From Pseudomonadota bacterium (GTDB lineage: Bacteria > Pseudomonadota > Gammaproteobacteria > Steroidobacterales > Steroidobacteraceae), in contig JAFAGC010000028.1 in the NCBI GenBank assembly GCA_023423065.1, forward strand, positions 15,680 through 79,679: a stretch of 64,000 nt of DNA. Reading direction: 5' to 3'. The notes below the pieces were generated by a model, which was not told the DNA's origin, searched no databases, and saw only the letters and a list, made by a program, of their open reading frames with translations. Positions 7,573-14,865 of the stretch are shown here, one piece after another. Every line of letters starts with the position of its first letter. Within the stretch, counting starts at the first letter, position 1. The translations under genes were made by a program, and so were the position numbers.

Positions 7573-8102
7573 GATTCGCTCCGCCAGACGTGCAGATCGA
7601 CGCGCAGCTTGCGGACCGCGCGGAACAGGATGCTTTTCACGTTGTTGACGTTGGTTTGCTGGGCCTCGGCGATTTCGTCGAGCTTCCAGCCTTCGACGTG
7701 TTTGAGCAGGAAAATGGTGCGTTCCTTGGTAGATAGGCGCTGCAGCGCGACCGAGAGGTCGCGGCCCATCGCCTCGTCGGTGTATTCCTGGTCGGGGGCT
7801 TCCGAAGGCGGCGCCTCGAAGGCCTCGTCGGCCAGTTCGTCCTCGGCGCGACGCTTGCGCTTGCGCGTCAGGTCGATCGCCGCGTTGAGCGCGATGCGAT
7901 GGATCCAGCTGTCGAGCGCCGCCTCGCCGCGAAATTCGTGCCGGCGGTCCCAGGCCTTGAGCAGCGCGTCCTGGACCGCGTCCGCCGCCAGATCCGCGTC
8001 GCGAGTGATGCGCAGGCAGGCGTTGTACCAACGCGGACTGCGCTCGTTCAGGACGGTGTGGAAGGCGTCCGGCTCGGCCCAGGATTTGAGAAGGGTAAGC
8101 AC
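7569..8102 (-). CDS. ECF-type RNA polymerase sigma factor
   Basis: A 177-residue protein with the region 2 signature DAVQDALLKAWDRRHEFRGEA and DSWIHRIALNAAIDLTRKR (about residues 40-85), then region 4 at about 115-165 (LSTKERTIFLLKHVEGWKLD, EIAEAQQTNVNNVKSILFRA). It directs RNA polymerase to a small regulon, often including its own operon. The downstream gene is a membrane anti-sigma factor overlapping by four bases, and two secreted HEAT proteins follow. Length and domain order are normal for the family. The promoter must lie in the roughly 170 bp between this start and the VapB gene, but no convincing box was recognised by eye. Confidence 0.92.
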   Translation of the reverse strand: MLTLLKSWAEPDAFHTVLNERSPRWYNACLRITRDADLAADAVQDALLKAWDRRHEFRGEAALDSWIHRIALNAAIDLTRKRKRRAEDELADEAFEAPPSEAPDQEYTDEAMGRDLSVALQRLSTKERTIFLLKHVEGWKLDEIAEAQQTNVNNVKSILFRAVRKLRVDLHVWRSES

Positions 8103-8272
8103 GGGACTTGGACGGTGGGGAGAGGAAAAGGTTATTTCAGAAAATTCGGTTCCGACAATCGGCTTGCCTAATCAATGACTTAGCCATTTTGAGGCGAATG
8201 GCGCTCTTAGTGCGTTTGACCGTGCCATTTGGCGGGTAATACGATTCATCAACATTGGTAATACCGCTGAGA

Positions 8273-8506
8273 ATGAATATGCGTGTAGTTACGGTCAAGC
8301 TTTCCAAGGAACTTGACGACAAGGTAACCGCCCTCGCCCGCCGCCGTCGCGCATCGCGGTCGGAAATTCTGAGAGAAGCTATTGCCGCGTTCGCGGACAG
8401 TCCCATGCGATCGGTTACTGATGCCGCCGGGGACCTCGTCGGATCGCTACGCGGCCCAACCGACTTGTCCACGAATCGCCGCCACCTCGCGGGATTTGGT
8501 GAGTGA
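8273..8506 (+). CDS. CopG/ribbon-helix-helix antitoxin (VapB-like)
   Basis: A 77-residue protein with the ribbon-helix-helix pattern MRVVTVKLSKELDDKVTALA followed by RASRSEILREAIAAF. It should bind its own promoter and neutralise the PIN-domain toxin encoded directly downstream. The toxin gene overlaps the stop by four bases (GTGA). The second ATG (8279) is an equally good start. An AT-rich stretch upstream (8200-8270) likely holds the autoregulated promoter. Confidence 0.85.
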   Translation: MNMRVVTVKLSKELDDKVTALARRRRASRSEILREAIAAFADSPMRSVTDAAGDLVGSLRGPTDLSTNRRHLAGFGE

Positions 8507-8916
8507 AGCGATTTGTCGTCGACACCGGCCCGCTGGTTGCGCTGCTCAACGCGAACGACGCTCATCACGATTGGGCGAAGACGACGTTCAGCCAGATAGA
8601 ACCGCCGGTGTTAACGTGCGAAGCAGTCATCGCCGAGGCCTGCTTCCTGACGGCACGCCTCGATGGCGGCGCTGACAACGTGATGGACCTGCTCACGCGA
8701 AAGATCCTCATGCTCGACTTTGATCTGAGTGCCGAGCGGGAGGCGGTTCTTGCGCTGATGAAGCGCTACACGTCGACGCCCATGTCCCTGGCGGATGCCT
8801 GTCTCGTGCGAATGGCTGAGCTCGATGCCGATGCATCCATCGTGACACTCGACAGCGACTTTGGGGTGTATCGCCGCAATCGGAGGCAATCGATTCCCTT
8901 GCTTTCGCCGCGTTGA
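8503..8916 (+). CDS. VapC-type PIN-domain toxin ribonuclease
   Basis: A 137-residue PIN domain with the acidic metal-binding residues in place: VVDTGPLVALL near the N-terminus, CEAVIAEACFL around residue 45, SLADACLVRMAE around residue 97 and TLDSDFGVYR near the C-terminus. VapC toxins cleave specific RNAs such as initiator tRNA or the sarcin-ricin loop. The GTG start overlaps the antitoxin stop, the usual VapBC layout. The catalytic acids look intact, so the toxin is probably active. The RNA target cannot be predicted from sequence. Confidence 0.88.
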   Translation: MKRFVVDTGPLVALLNANDAHHDWAKTTFSQIEPPVLTCEAVIAEACFLTARLDGGADNVMDLLTRKILMLDFDLSAEREAVLALMKRYTSTPMSLADACLVRMAELDADASIVTLDSDFGVYRRNRRQSIPLLSPR

Positions 8917-8969
8917 GCGATCAATTCAATCCGAACGTCCGGAAGCGCGCGAACGAAGCGTCGAGAGTG

Positions 8970-9992
8970 TCACTCATCGCGGCGCACCACGACGTCGTCG
9001 AGCGGCCGTCGCAGCGATTTCGGTGCCCGTGGGCCGCGCCCGATACGTACGACCAGATCGGGACGCTGCGCGCCCAAACCCAGGGACTGCGCAAACAGCG
9101 GACGCAGCTCGGCGACTTCGACCGGCTGGTTGATGAACGCGGTGCGCAGATCGAGCGCAGCGGCCTGAAGCGCCAGCCGCTCATAAACACGGCCGGCCTC
9201 GAACCAATGCCGCGTATCGTTCATCTCGGAGTAGATCACCGCGATCGCACTCGAGCTCATGATGTTCCGCGTGTCCTTGCGATTCTGTGCTTTCGAGGAG
9301 AACGCCAGCCGCATGAAGAGTCTGCCGAGCCATGGCGGCACGTCGGGACTGCCCATGACTGGGCCATACAGACCGTCACCCGTCCGAATCGCATCGCGCG
9401 CGCTGAATCGAATCCAGCGCCGCAACTCCGCGGCCCAGGCCGCGTCGGCAAACTGTCTCGTGTTGCCTTGCGCGACATGACTGGCGACCAGAGCCTTTTG
9501 TTGGTCGGTTGTCAGAAAGAGGATGGACACACCCTCACCGCGCGCGGTCTCGGCAAGCAGCCGCAGCTCCTCGGTAGATAGCGGTGAGCCGTCATACTCC
9601 GTACGCGTGCACTGTCGCGTGAGGATGGCGTCGAACAGGGCTGTGCGGCTGGGCGCCGTGTTCTCGAACGAAATGACGGACACGGACGTTTGCGAATCGA
9701 AGCTGAGAGTTCCTTTGAGGCCAAACGCAAAAGCAGCGATCAGAATATTCTCGGCTGCACATCCGAGGCTGGCATACAGATGATGATCGTCGGGATCCAC
9801 GGCCGCGCATCGGCGGGTGAAGTCAGGCAGAACGGCGATGCGATCGCGACCGATTTCGAAGCGCCACGGCTGAGTGTTGTGACTCGACGCCGCCAGCGTC
9901 GCATAACGTGCGAGCTCGTGAAGCGCGGCCTTCGGCTGCGGCTCCGCGTGACGCCACGTTCCCTGGACAGCATCCGCATAATTCATGATCAC
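8970..9992 (-). CDS. Acg-like nitroreductase family FMN-binding protein
   Basis: A 340-residue protein containing the nitroreductase/Acg signature LAASSHNTQPWRFEI (about residues 33-47) and the second-half motifs FENTAPSRTALFDAI and LYASLGCAAENILIAAFAFG. Acg relatives have two nitroreductase-like halves and bind FMN, but often lack normal reductase activity. Typical length is 320-350, so it is complete. The gene overlaps the upstream alpha/beta hydrolase by four bases, implying one operon. The physiological substrate is not known. Confidence 0.8.
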   Translation of the reverse strand: MIMNYADAVQGTWRHAEPQPKAALHELARYATLAASSHNTQPWRFEIGRDRIAVLPDFTRRCAAVDPDDHHLYASLGCAAENILIAAFAFGLKGTLSFDSQTSVSVISFENTAPSRTALFDAILTRQCTRTEYDGSPLSTEELRLLAETARGEGVSILFLTTDQQKALVASHVAQGNTRQFADAAWAAELRRWIRFSARDAIRTGDGLYGPVMGSPDVPPWLGRLFMRLAFSSKAQNRKDTRNIMSSSAIAVIYSEMNDTRHWFEAGRVYERLALQAAALDLRTAFINQPVEVAELRPLFAQSLGLGAQRPDLVVRIGRGPRAPKSLRRPLDDVVVRRDE

Positions 9993-11026
9993 TCCCGAGC
10001 GGATATTGAGCGTAGGTTAAGTGATCCGTCGCCCAGGGTTCGACGAGTCGCGCCGCCTGGCTCAACTCCGGCGTGCTGCCGCAGGAAGGCGTTGACGCGC
10101 TCCCTGACTTCATCGTGATGTCCGAGCAGGATGTGTCCGCCCGTCGCGAGCGGCATGAATTCCGCCCCTGAAATATGCCGCGCGGTGTACTCGCCGATGG
10201 GAAACGGGTTGATGCCATCGTCTTCGGCGTGAATGACGAGGGTCGGCGCCGTGATCTTGTCCATGGCGTAGGTCGCGTCCGGATCGATCGCCGCGCCTTC
10301 GTTCGCTAAACCTGCAACCCGCCGGGTGACGGGCTGGAACGTATCGAGTATATCGGCGACGAACGCTTGCTCGTCGGGCGTCAGTGCGGCGCGCATTCCC
10401 GGCTTCACGTCGAAGAGCGAGTCGAGGCTCTCCGGCGCAACCTTCTGGATCGCCCAGAACGGAAAATTGGAACCGAAGAGAGATTGATACACCCAGGCGG
10501 GCATCGGCAGTTCCTGATCGGCGGCGGTCAGCGGCGTATAGGGTGCCGACGACAGGAGGACCAGCGCCGAGGTCCGCTCCGGATAATGTGCCGCGAACTG
10601 GAGAGCGGGAGGCACGCCACCGGACATCGCGACAATGGCAATCGTATCGATGCCGAGCGCATCGAGGAGGTCGGCAAAGGCGTCGGCCTGGGCCGCCGTC
10701 GAAGGATCGTCCGGAAGAGTCGAACCGAGGTAGCCGAAGCGCGACGGAGAAATCCAGCGGAAGCCATCGCCGCCGAACGCGCGGGCCGGCAGGACACCCT
10801 GATCGTAGCCGCCACCGGCGCCATGCAGCGTCATCACCGGCGGTCCGTCGCCCCACATTGTGTACTCGATCTGCCCGTGCCTCGTTTTGGCGATCGCGCC
10901 GCCGGCGGCGATGCGCTCGGCAATCGCCTGCATCTCCATGAAGTAGGCGCCATAGATAGCGACGGCGGTAATCGCGATAGTGCCGAGAACAAACAGAACG
11001 ATTCGTGGCCATCTGCGGCGTTGCAT
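9989..11026 (-). CDS. Alpha/beta hydrolase with N-terminal membrane anchor
   Basis: A 345-residue protein. Residues 8-28 (VLFVLGTIAITAVAIYGAYF) form an uncleaved signal or anchor. The hydrolase fold follows with oxyanion motif LHGAGGGYDQG, nucleophile elbow AIVAMSGGVPPAL (Ser in MSGG, slightly off the GxSxG consensus), acid HAEDDGINPF and catalytic His in TGGHILLGH. The substrate is unknown; esters or epoxide-like compounds are common for this group. It is the first gene of a two-gene operon with the nitroreductase. The ATG start gives MQRRRWPRIVLF, a basic stretch before the anchor. Confidence 0.82.
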   Translation of the reverse strand: MQRRRWPRIVLFVLGTIAITAVAIYGAYFMEMQAIAERIAAGGAIAKTRHGQIEYTMWGDGPPVMTLHGAGGGYDQGVLPARAFGGDGFRWISPSRFGYLGSTLPDDPSTAAQADAFADLLDALGIDTIAIVAMSGGVPPALQFAAHYPERTSALVLLSSAPYTPLTAADQELPMPAWVYQSLFGSNFPFWAIQKVAPESLDSLFDVKPGMRAALTPDEQAFVADILDTFQPVTRRVAGLANEGAAIDPDATYAMDKITAPTLVIHAEDDGINPFPIGEYTARHISGAEFMPLATGGHILLGHHDEVRERVNAFLRQHAGVEPGGATRRTLGDGSLNLRSISARE

Positions 11027-11112
11027 GACAGAAATCCCGTCCGGGGAACGTCGGCCAGACTATGCAGTCATGATCAGGTCCGCTGGGAAGACTCGTGCAA
11101 AAGTGGTCACCG

Positions 11113-11501
11113 TGAAACTGTCTGTCAAGTTGGCAGGGTCATAACTACTGGCATCGGCTCGCTGTGGCGCCCCAACTGCAGACGATGAAGCCGCATCCGG
11201 AGTGGAAGCCGTTTCTCATCACGCCACCGGTGCCGGATCATCCGTCGACGCACATTGTGCTTGGATGGGCGGCTGCAGAGCTGTTGATCGATGTGCTGGG
11301 GGGCAAGGTGCGGTACAGCGCGGACAGCCTGACGCTGCCCGGGGTCACGCGGAAGTACAAGGGGTTTGCGGGCGCGGCTGACGAGATGGAATGTCGCGGA
11401 TTTATGCGGGCATTCACTTTGTGCATGCGGTGAATGAGGGAAAAAAGCAGGGACGTAGCATCGGGCGCGTCGTTGCGAAGGCGCTTCTGGCAGTTCGCTG
11501 A
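11113..11501 (+). pseudogene. Truncated and frameshifted vanadium-dependent haloperoxidase/PAP2 family gene
   Basis: The plus strand encodes the C-terminal part of a vanadium haloperoxidase: HNYWHRLAVAPQ, then HPEWKPFLITPPVPDHPSTH (equivalent to the conserved PxPxYPSGH segment) and GFAGAADEMEC. At about 11395 the frame shifts. The new frame continues SRIYAGIHFVHAVNEGKKQG to a TGA at 11499-11501, which is the conserved SRIxGGIH segment of the family. The N-terminal two thirds are missing. The family is normally about 400 residues or more, so this is a decayed remnant. It borders the AT-rich island that begins just to the right. Confidence 0.75.
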
Positions 11502-11634
11502 TTCAACACTCGGTGGCATGCGGCCGGTTTTGGCTGCCGCATGCCATCACTAAACAAAAAACGAGGGCGGCGATCGCCCAACTTGGCAGATCGGCACTGG
11601 CAAAGGGATTTTAGGAAGCAGCATCGATCAAAAG

Positions 11635-12495
11635 CTAAGTTTTTCCAACCGCACGAACGAGAAAATCGGAGAGCGCTTGCTCCTTATTGCGATCTATATG
11701 CATCGCAAGGCGCGATCTCAGTGAAACCGCAGAGTCTCTGCATTTGTATTCCTTGCTCAGCAGAAGTGAAAGCAAAGGCAATAAATAGGACTTTCCAGAA
11801 ATTGCTCTAAGTGGGGCGCTCAAACTTCGTGCATTCCCGGCGGTCGTCCGCCACGTCGCTCGGTATGTACTGTGCCCCGCAAGAGCAACGATAGCTCGAC
11901 GAACCTCGCGAATTCGGCGCCGAATTAACGTGCGCGACAACGAACGAGCGTCAGTTGCTGAGGCGCAGAGGCGAACAACGGCATACTTCACAGTCTCAAT
12001 AGATAGATTGAGCCTTGCTACAACCGCATACACAACAAAAAGAGGAAGGAGCAGCTTGGTGACTTCCACCGCTAGTGCGTCGAACTTTAGCTCGGCCGTG
12101 ACTTCTTGTTTGCTCCTCGAGCCCGCACTTTCCGCCGCGATTTCCCCGACCGCAGACTCACTCATGAGCAGGTTCTCCACTGAGTATGCATCAAGCCGAT
12201 GCAATCGTGGACTCGGCGGAACTCCGCCGCCAGTTAGCAAATCGAGATCTCCATCAATTAGATAGGCTGAAGGCTTCGCCCCGACAAACGGATTTCTGAG
12301 GCACGCTTCGACAACTGCAGCACGGCCACCAAGTCCAAAAACGTGCTCAACCTTGCCTGCTCCGCCAAGGAGTATGTTTACTATCCGCACATACATGAAC
12401 TGCAGAGATGGATCTTCTACGAAGACCAAGATGTCATTGTACTTGCGAAGCAACAGGGCGCGTGCGTACTGCGCCTTTGGTGAGTAGTCAATCAT
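11635..12495 (-). CDS. ariB: DUF4435/TOPRIM-like protein, AriB-like partner of a PARIS-type defence system
   Basis: A 286-residue protein. The N-terminal part looks like the DUF4435 TOPRIM fold: ILVFVEDPS with Glu27, then AYLIDGDLDLL with Asp81 and Asp83, then RLDAYSVENLL (about 100-110), the family's YS(I/V)EN signature. In PARIS, AriB is released from AriA when an anti-restriction phage protein is sensed, and it then acts as a toxic nuclease against host tRNA. Here the gene follows an AAA ATPase gene with a TGATG overlap (stop and start share a base), the canonical ariA-ariB order. The C-terminal half is helical and basic. Base composition is clearly more AT-rich than the flanks, suggesting transfer. 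The family match is by pattern recognition only. Confidence 0.72.
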   Translation of the reverse strand: MIDYSPKAQYARALLLRKYNDILVFVEDPSLQFMYVRIVNILLGGAGKVEHVFGLGGRAAVVEACLRNPFVGAKPSAYLIDGDLDLLTGGGVPPSPRLHRLDAYSVENLLMSESAVGEIAAESAGSRSKQEVTAELKFDALAVEVTKLLLPLFVVYAVVARLNLSIETVKYAVVRLCASATDARSLSRTLIRRRIREVRRAIVALAGHSTYRATWRTTAGNARSLSAPLRAISGKSYLLPLLSLLLSKEYKCRDSAVSLRSRLAMHIDRNKEQALSDFLVRAVGKT

Positions 12496-13841
12496 CAACT
12501 ATTACCACCAACGTCAACACATCTGTCAGTTCTGTCGAGAATTATCGACGGCGAGTGAGTGGCCAGTATTAGCTGCAAACCATCTCCGGCTGTCTGCATT
12601 GCACGAACGAACATCTCCTGCCATCGCACGTGTAGTGACAATTCTGGCTCGTCGATAATAAGAATATTTGCGGCCTTGGCCCTCTCGTTGAATGCAAGAT
12701 GCGTCAGAATTACGAATAGTTGGCGCTCTCCTGACGACAATCCGGATAGCCCAGCAAGCTCTTTGCTACCAACGAATACTTTCAGGCGACCTCGCGCAGT
12801 AAAATCAAATCGCTTCCCACTGTCGCTCATGAAGCTATTAATGGCTTCGAGATATCTCTGCATCGACGCCTTTGTTTTCGCAAGATTGTCGTTGTATCTC
12901 TCAACTAATCTGACAATTCGGTTGATCTGGCGTATTTGAGGCTGCGCTGCGTACCACTTTGTAAACAGGGTGACGCCATCAGGACTTTTCAGCAGCTGTT
13001 CGTGGTCTTGACCTGCAATACGATGAAACAGGTCAATGATCTGTGTGAAGAAGCGTTTGACAGTTTCATCGAGACTTTGAGACGGGATGCCGAGCTCTTG
13101 CAAACTTGTAAGTACTACTTCCTGTTGGCTTCTCAGCTGGGCTTCGTCAACATTTCGAAAGTCCGAGAAGTTGACTTCGCCTTCCTCAGGAAGTGGAGCA
13201 AATGCAGTCAGGATCAGCCCAGTTCGAAGCCGATCAACTAATCGGCTTTGGTTCGATTGAATCCTCCTGAACTCTTCGTCGGCAAGCTCCAAGGCAACAG
13301 AAAGGCCTGGCCCCAGGGCTTCACTTAGATGTGCGCCAAGCAGCCGACTTCGCTGCTCGTATCTTAAGTACCTCCGACGGATTGGCCCTTGCGCGCGACG
13401 CTCAAGATCGAGATACATGGGCGTTGGAAGGGACTCAAGAAACTCCAGGACCGGATGCTTGGACTGCGATGTATGCACTTCTCGATAAAAGTCCGACTCT
13501 CTTTCAAGGAAATGCGGTTCCCGTTCGAATTCAGCGCGCTTGAATATCGGAATTCTTAGTACCTCGGGTATCGAACTAATTCCGACCAGAAACTCATCTT
13601 CATTTCTCCACGCTGAAACTTGAAAACGTAAATCTTCGTTTTCGATTTCCACCGACATGCGAGTGAACAGCGTGTTCGCGAGTTCAGAGAATGATGGCGA
13701 TAGGAGCGCCACCAATCCTCTAACAACGGTTGTCTTTCCTGATCCGTTGATTCCTGTGAGGAATGTCAAATCTGGATAGAAGTCAATGCTGAGATTCAGA
13801 TAACCGTGCCCGTTAACAATCTCAAACTTGTGAATACGCAT
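12495..13841 (-). CDS. ariA: AAA/ABC-type ATPase, AriA-like component of a PARIS-type defence system
   Basis: A 448-residue ATPase. Walker A TGINGSGKTT is at about residues 29-38, an ABC-type signature LSGLSSGERQL at about 375-385, Walker B ILIIDEPELSLH at about 400-411, and the H-loop ILATHSPSII at about 430. This is the OLD/RecF-like AAA15/AAA21 layout seen in AriA (about 460 residues). The DUF4435 protein follows immediately on the same strand. AriA is known to assemble into a cage that holds AriB inactive until triggered. A small membrane protein gene lies 97 bp upstream on the same strand. The low-GC composition sets it apart from the rest of the window. Confidence 0.78.
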   Translation of the reverse strand: MRIHKFEIVNGHGYLNLSIDFYPDLTFLTGINGSGKTTVVRGLVALLSPSFSELANTLFTRMSVEIENEDLRFQVSAWRNEDEFLVGISSIPEVLRIPIFKRAEFEREPHFLERESDFYREVHTSQSKHPVLEFLESLPTPMYLDLERRAQGPIRRRYLRYEQRSRLLGAHLSEALGPGLSVALELADEEFRRIQSNQSRLVDRLRTGLILTAFAPLPEEGEVNFSDFRNVDEAQLRSQQEVVLTSLQELGIPSQSLDETVKRFFTQIIDLFHRIAGQDHEQLLKSPDGVTLFTKWYAAQPQIRQINRIVRLVERYNDNLAKTKASMQRYLEAINSFMSDSGKRFDFTARGRLKVFVGSKELAGLSGLSSGERQLFVILTHLAFNERAKAANILIIDEPELSLHVRWQEMFVRAMQTAGDGLQLILATHSPSIILDRTDRCVDVGGNS

Positions 13842-13938
13842 CGCTTTTTGTGTCCAGGTGGCTAGGGCACTAAGCCAACATTGTGCTCAAGTGCTGCAGC
13901 ACGTCTAGTTGGATCGCGTTCAATAACATATGGACGTC

Positions 13939-14337
13939 TCAACCGATGCCAAAAAGTACGCGAAGGAGGAAGCTCGACAGGAAGTAGTACGCCGCGATGA
14001 CGGCCGCAAACTTAAGCCAAAAGATGAAGTTCCCGGGCCAGTTGATCCACGAAGGCGCATCGAGTGGTGCTTCTTCTCCGACTCCCTTCCTTTCGTGAAA
14101 TCTACAGAATGTCACCCACATGAGGTAACCGACTAGATAGTGGACGAGATCGAGAGCTAGGTGCGCGACGATAAGCAGACTTGGGAGCAACAGTTCCCTT
14201 GGTAGAGCGTGACCGCTGCTGTCCTGCACAGCGAACACCCATATAACTGCAATACCAGAAAGTGAGAGAGTCCGAGCAACTTCACTCGCTTTGCCGCTAT
14301 ATGCGTCAACCGCCTCGCGGTACTTCGCAAGATTCAC
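13939..14337 (-). CDS. Small multi-span membrane protein in the defence island
   Basis: A 132-residue protein, MNLAKYREAVDAYSGKASEV..., with about three to four hydrophobic segments: residues 24-40 (LSLSGIAVIWVFAVQD), 48-75 (LLLPSLLIVAHLALDLVHYL), and 103-130 (FIFWLKFAAVIAAYYFLSSF). I recognise the N-terminal style (YSGKASEVARxLxLxGIAVIWxF) from unannotated proteins near restriction and defence loci, but cannot assign a function. It lies 97 bp upstream of the AriA-like gene, same strand, and 20 bp after a tiny Lys-rich frame. It could be a membrane effector, an immunity protein or an unrelated passenger. Confidence 0.65.
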   Translation of the reverse strand: MNLAKYREAVDAYSGKASEVARTLSLSGIAVIWVFAVQDSSGHALPRELLLPSLLIVAHLALDLVHYLVGYLMWVTFCRFHERKGVGEEAPLDAPSWINWPGNFIFWLKFAAVIAAYYFLSSFLLRVLFGIG

Positions 14338-14357
14338 TTTCGGCTCGCGATTGAGCT

Positions 14358-14426
14358 CTACTTCTTCTTGCCACCGGTGCTTCTTGTCCTAGCTGCCTTT
14401 TTCGCTTTTTTCTTTGCCTTTGCCAT
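14358..14426 (-). CDS. Tiny Lys/Ala-rich peptide (22 residues)
   Basis: The frame starts ATG at 14426 after a strong ribosome-binding site (GGGAG, 7 bases upstream). It encodes MAKAKKKAKKAARTRSTGG plus KKK and a TAG stop. A paralogous micro-gene at 45348-45419 has the same MAKAKKK start and an equally strong ribosome-binding site. Such a basic peptide could bind nucleic acid or acidic proteins, or resemble a histone-H1-like tail, but function is unknown. It is the gene directly upstream of the membrane protein in the defence-like island. Support is the paralogy plus the ribosome-binding sites, not length. Confidence 0.5.
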   Translation of the reverse strand: MAKAKKKAKKAARTRSTGGKKK

Positions 14427-14865
14427 CAATTTCTCCCGTTCGTATGGTTGTAGGGGCGAATTTCTTCTTCTAGGTGGGACTACGATTGCCGTCCAAGCGC
14501 CTGTTTTAGCTCACACAATCATGTACATACGGCAAAGACCTACCCATCATGTGAGCGCGGAATTCGACAAGGTATTGGATATTTGCACTCTTAGAACAGT
14601 CTCTATTCTGTCGCGAGTCGGCGAATTCTCTCACTTGATGACTCCCTACCAGCCGTAAGGGGCGTTTGAAGTTAAGCCCAGATACTCGCCATCGCTCCAC
14701 TCAATGATTTAGCTACACCTTACTTCCATACTTGCCACCATTGATAGGACCTGAACATTCGTAGATTTCGGGCTTTTACCCTTCCATGTTGATTAACTAT
14801 TGGCGCTGGAACGGGCAGTGCCACGCACCTGTATTTAGATGGCTCGCCGACGCCCGAAATTCATC
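14427..14865. other. Intergenic region, no gene recognised
   Basis: About 440 bp of AT-richer DNA between the Lys-rich peptide and the nuclease-like gene. Short open frames occur but none has both a ribosome-binding site and recognisable protein features. The promoter of the leftward defence genes is likely here. No repeat or tRNA-like structure was seen. Confidence 0.4.

Noticed and set aside
11541..11810. Plus-strand frame of 89 codons at the end of the AriB-like gene
   Set aside because: It overlaps the better-supported minus-strand gene and has no recognisable protein features.
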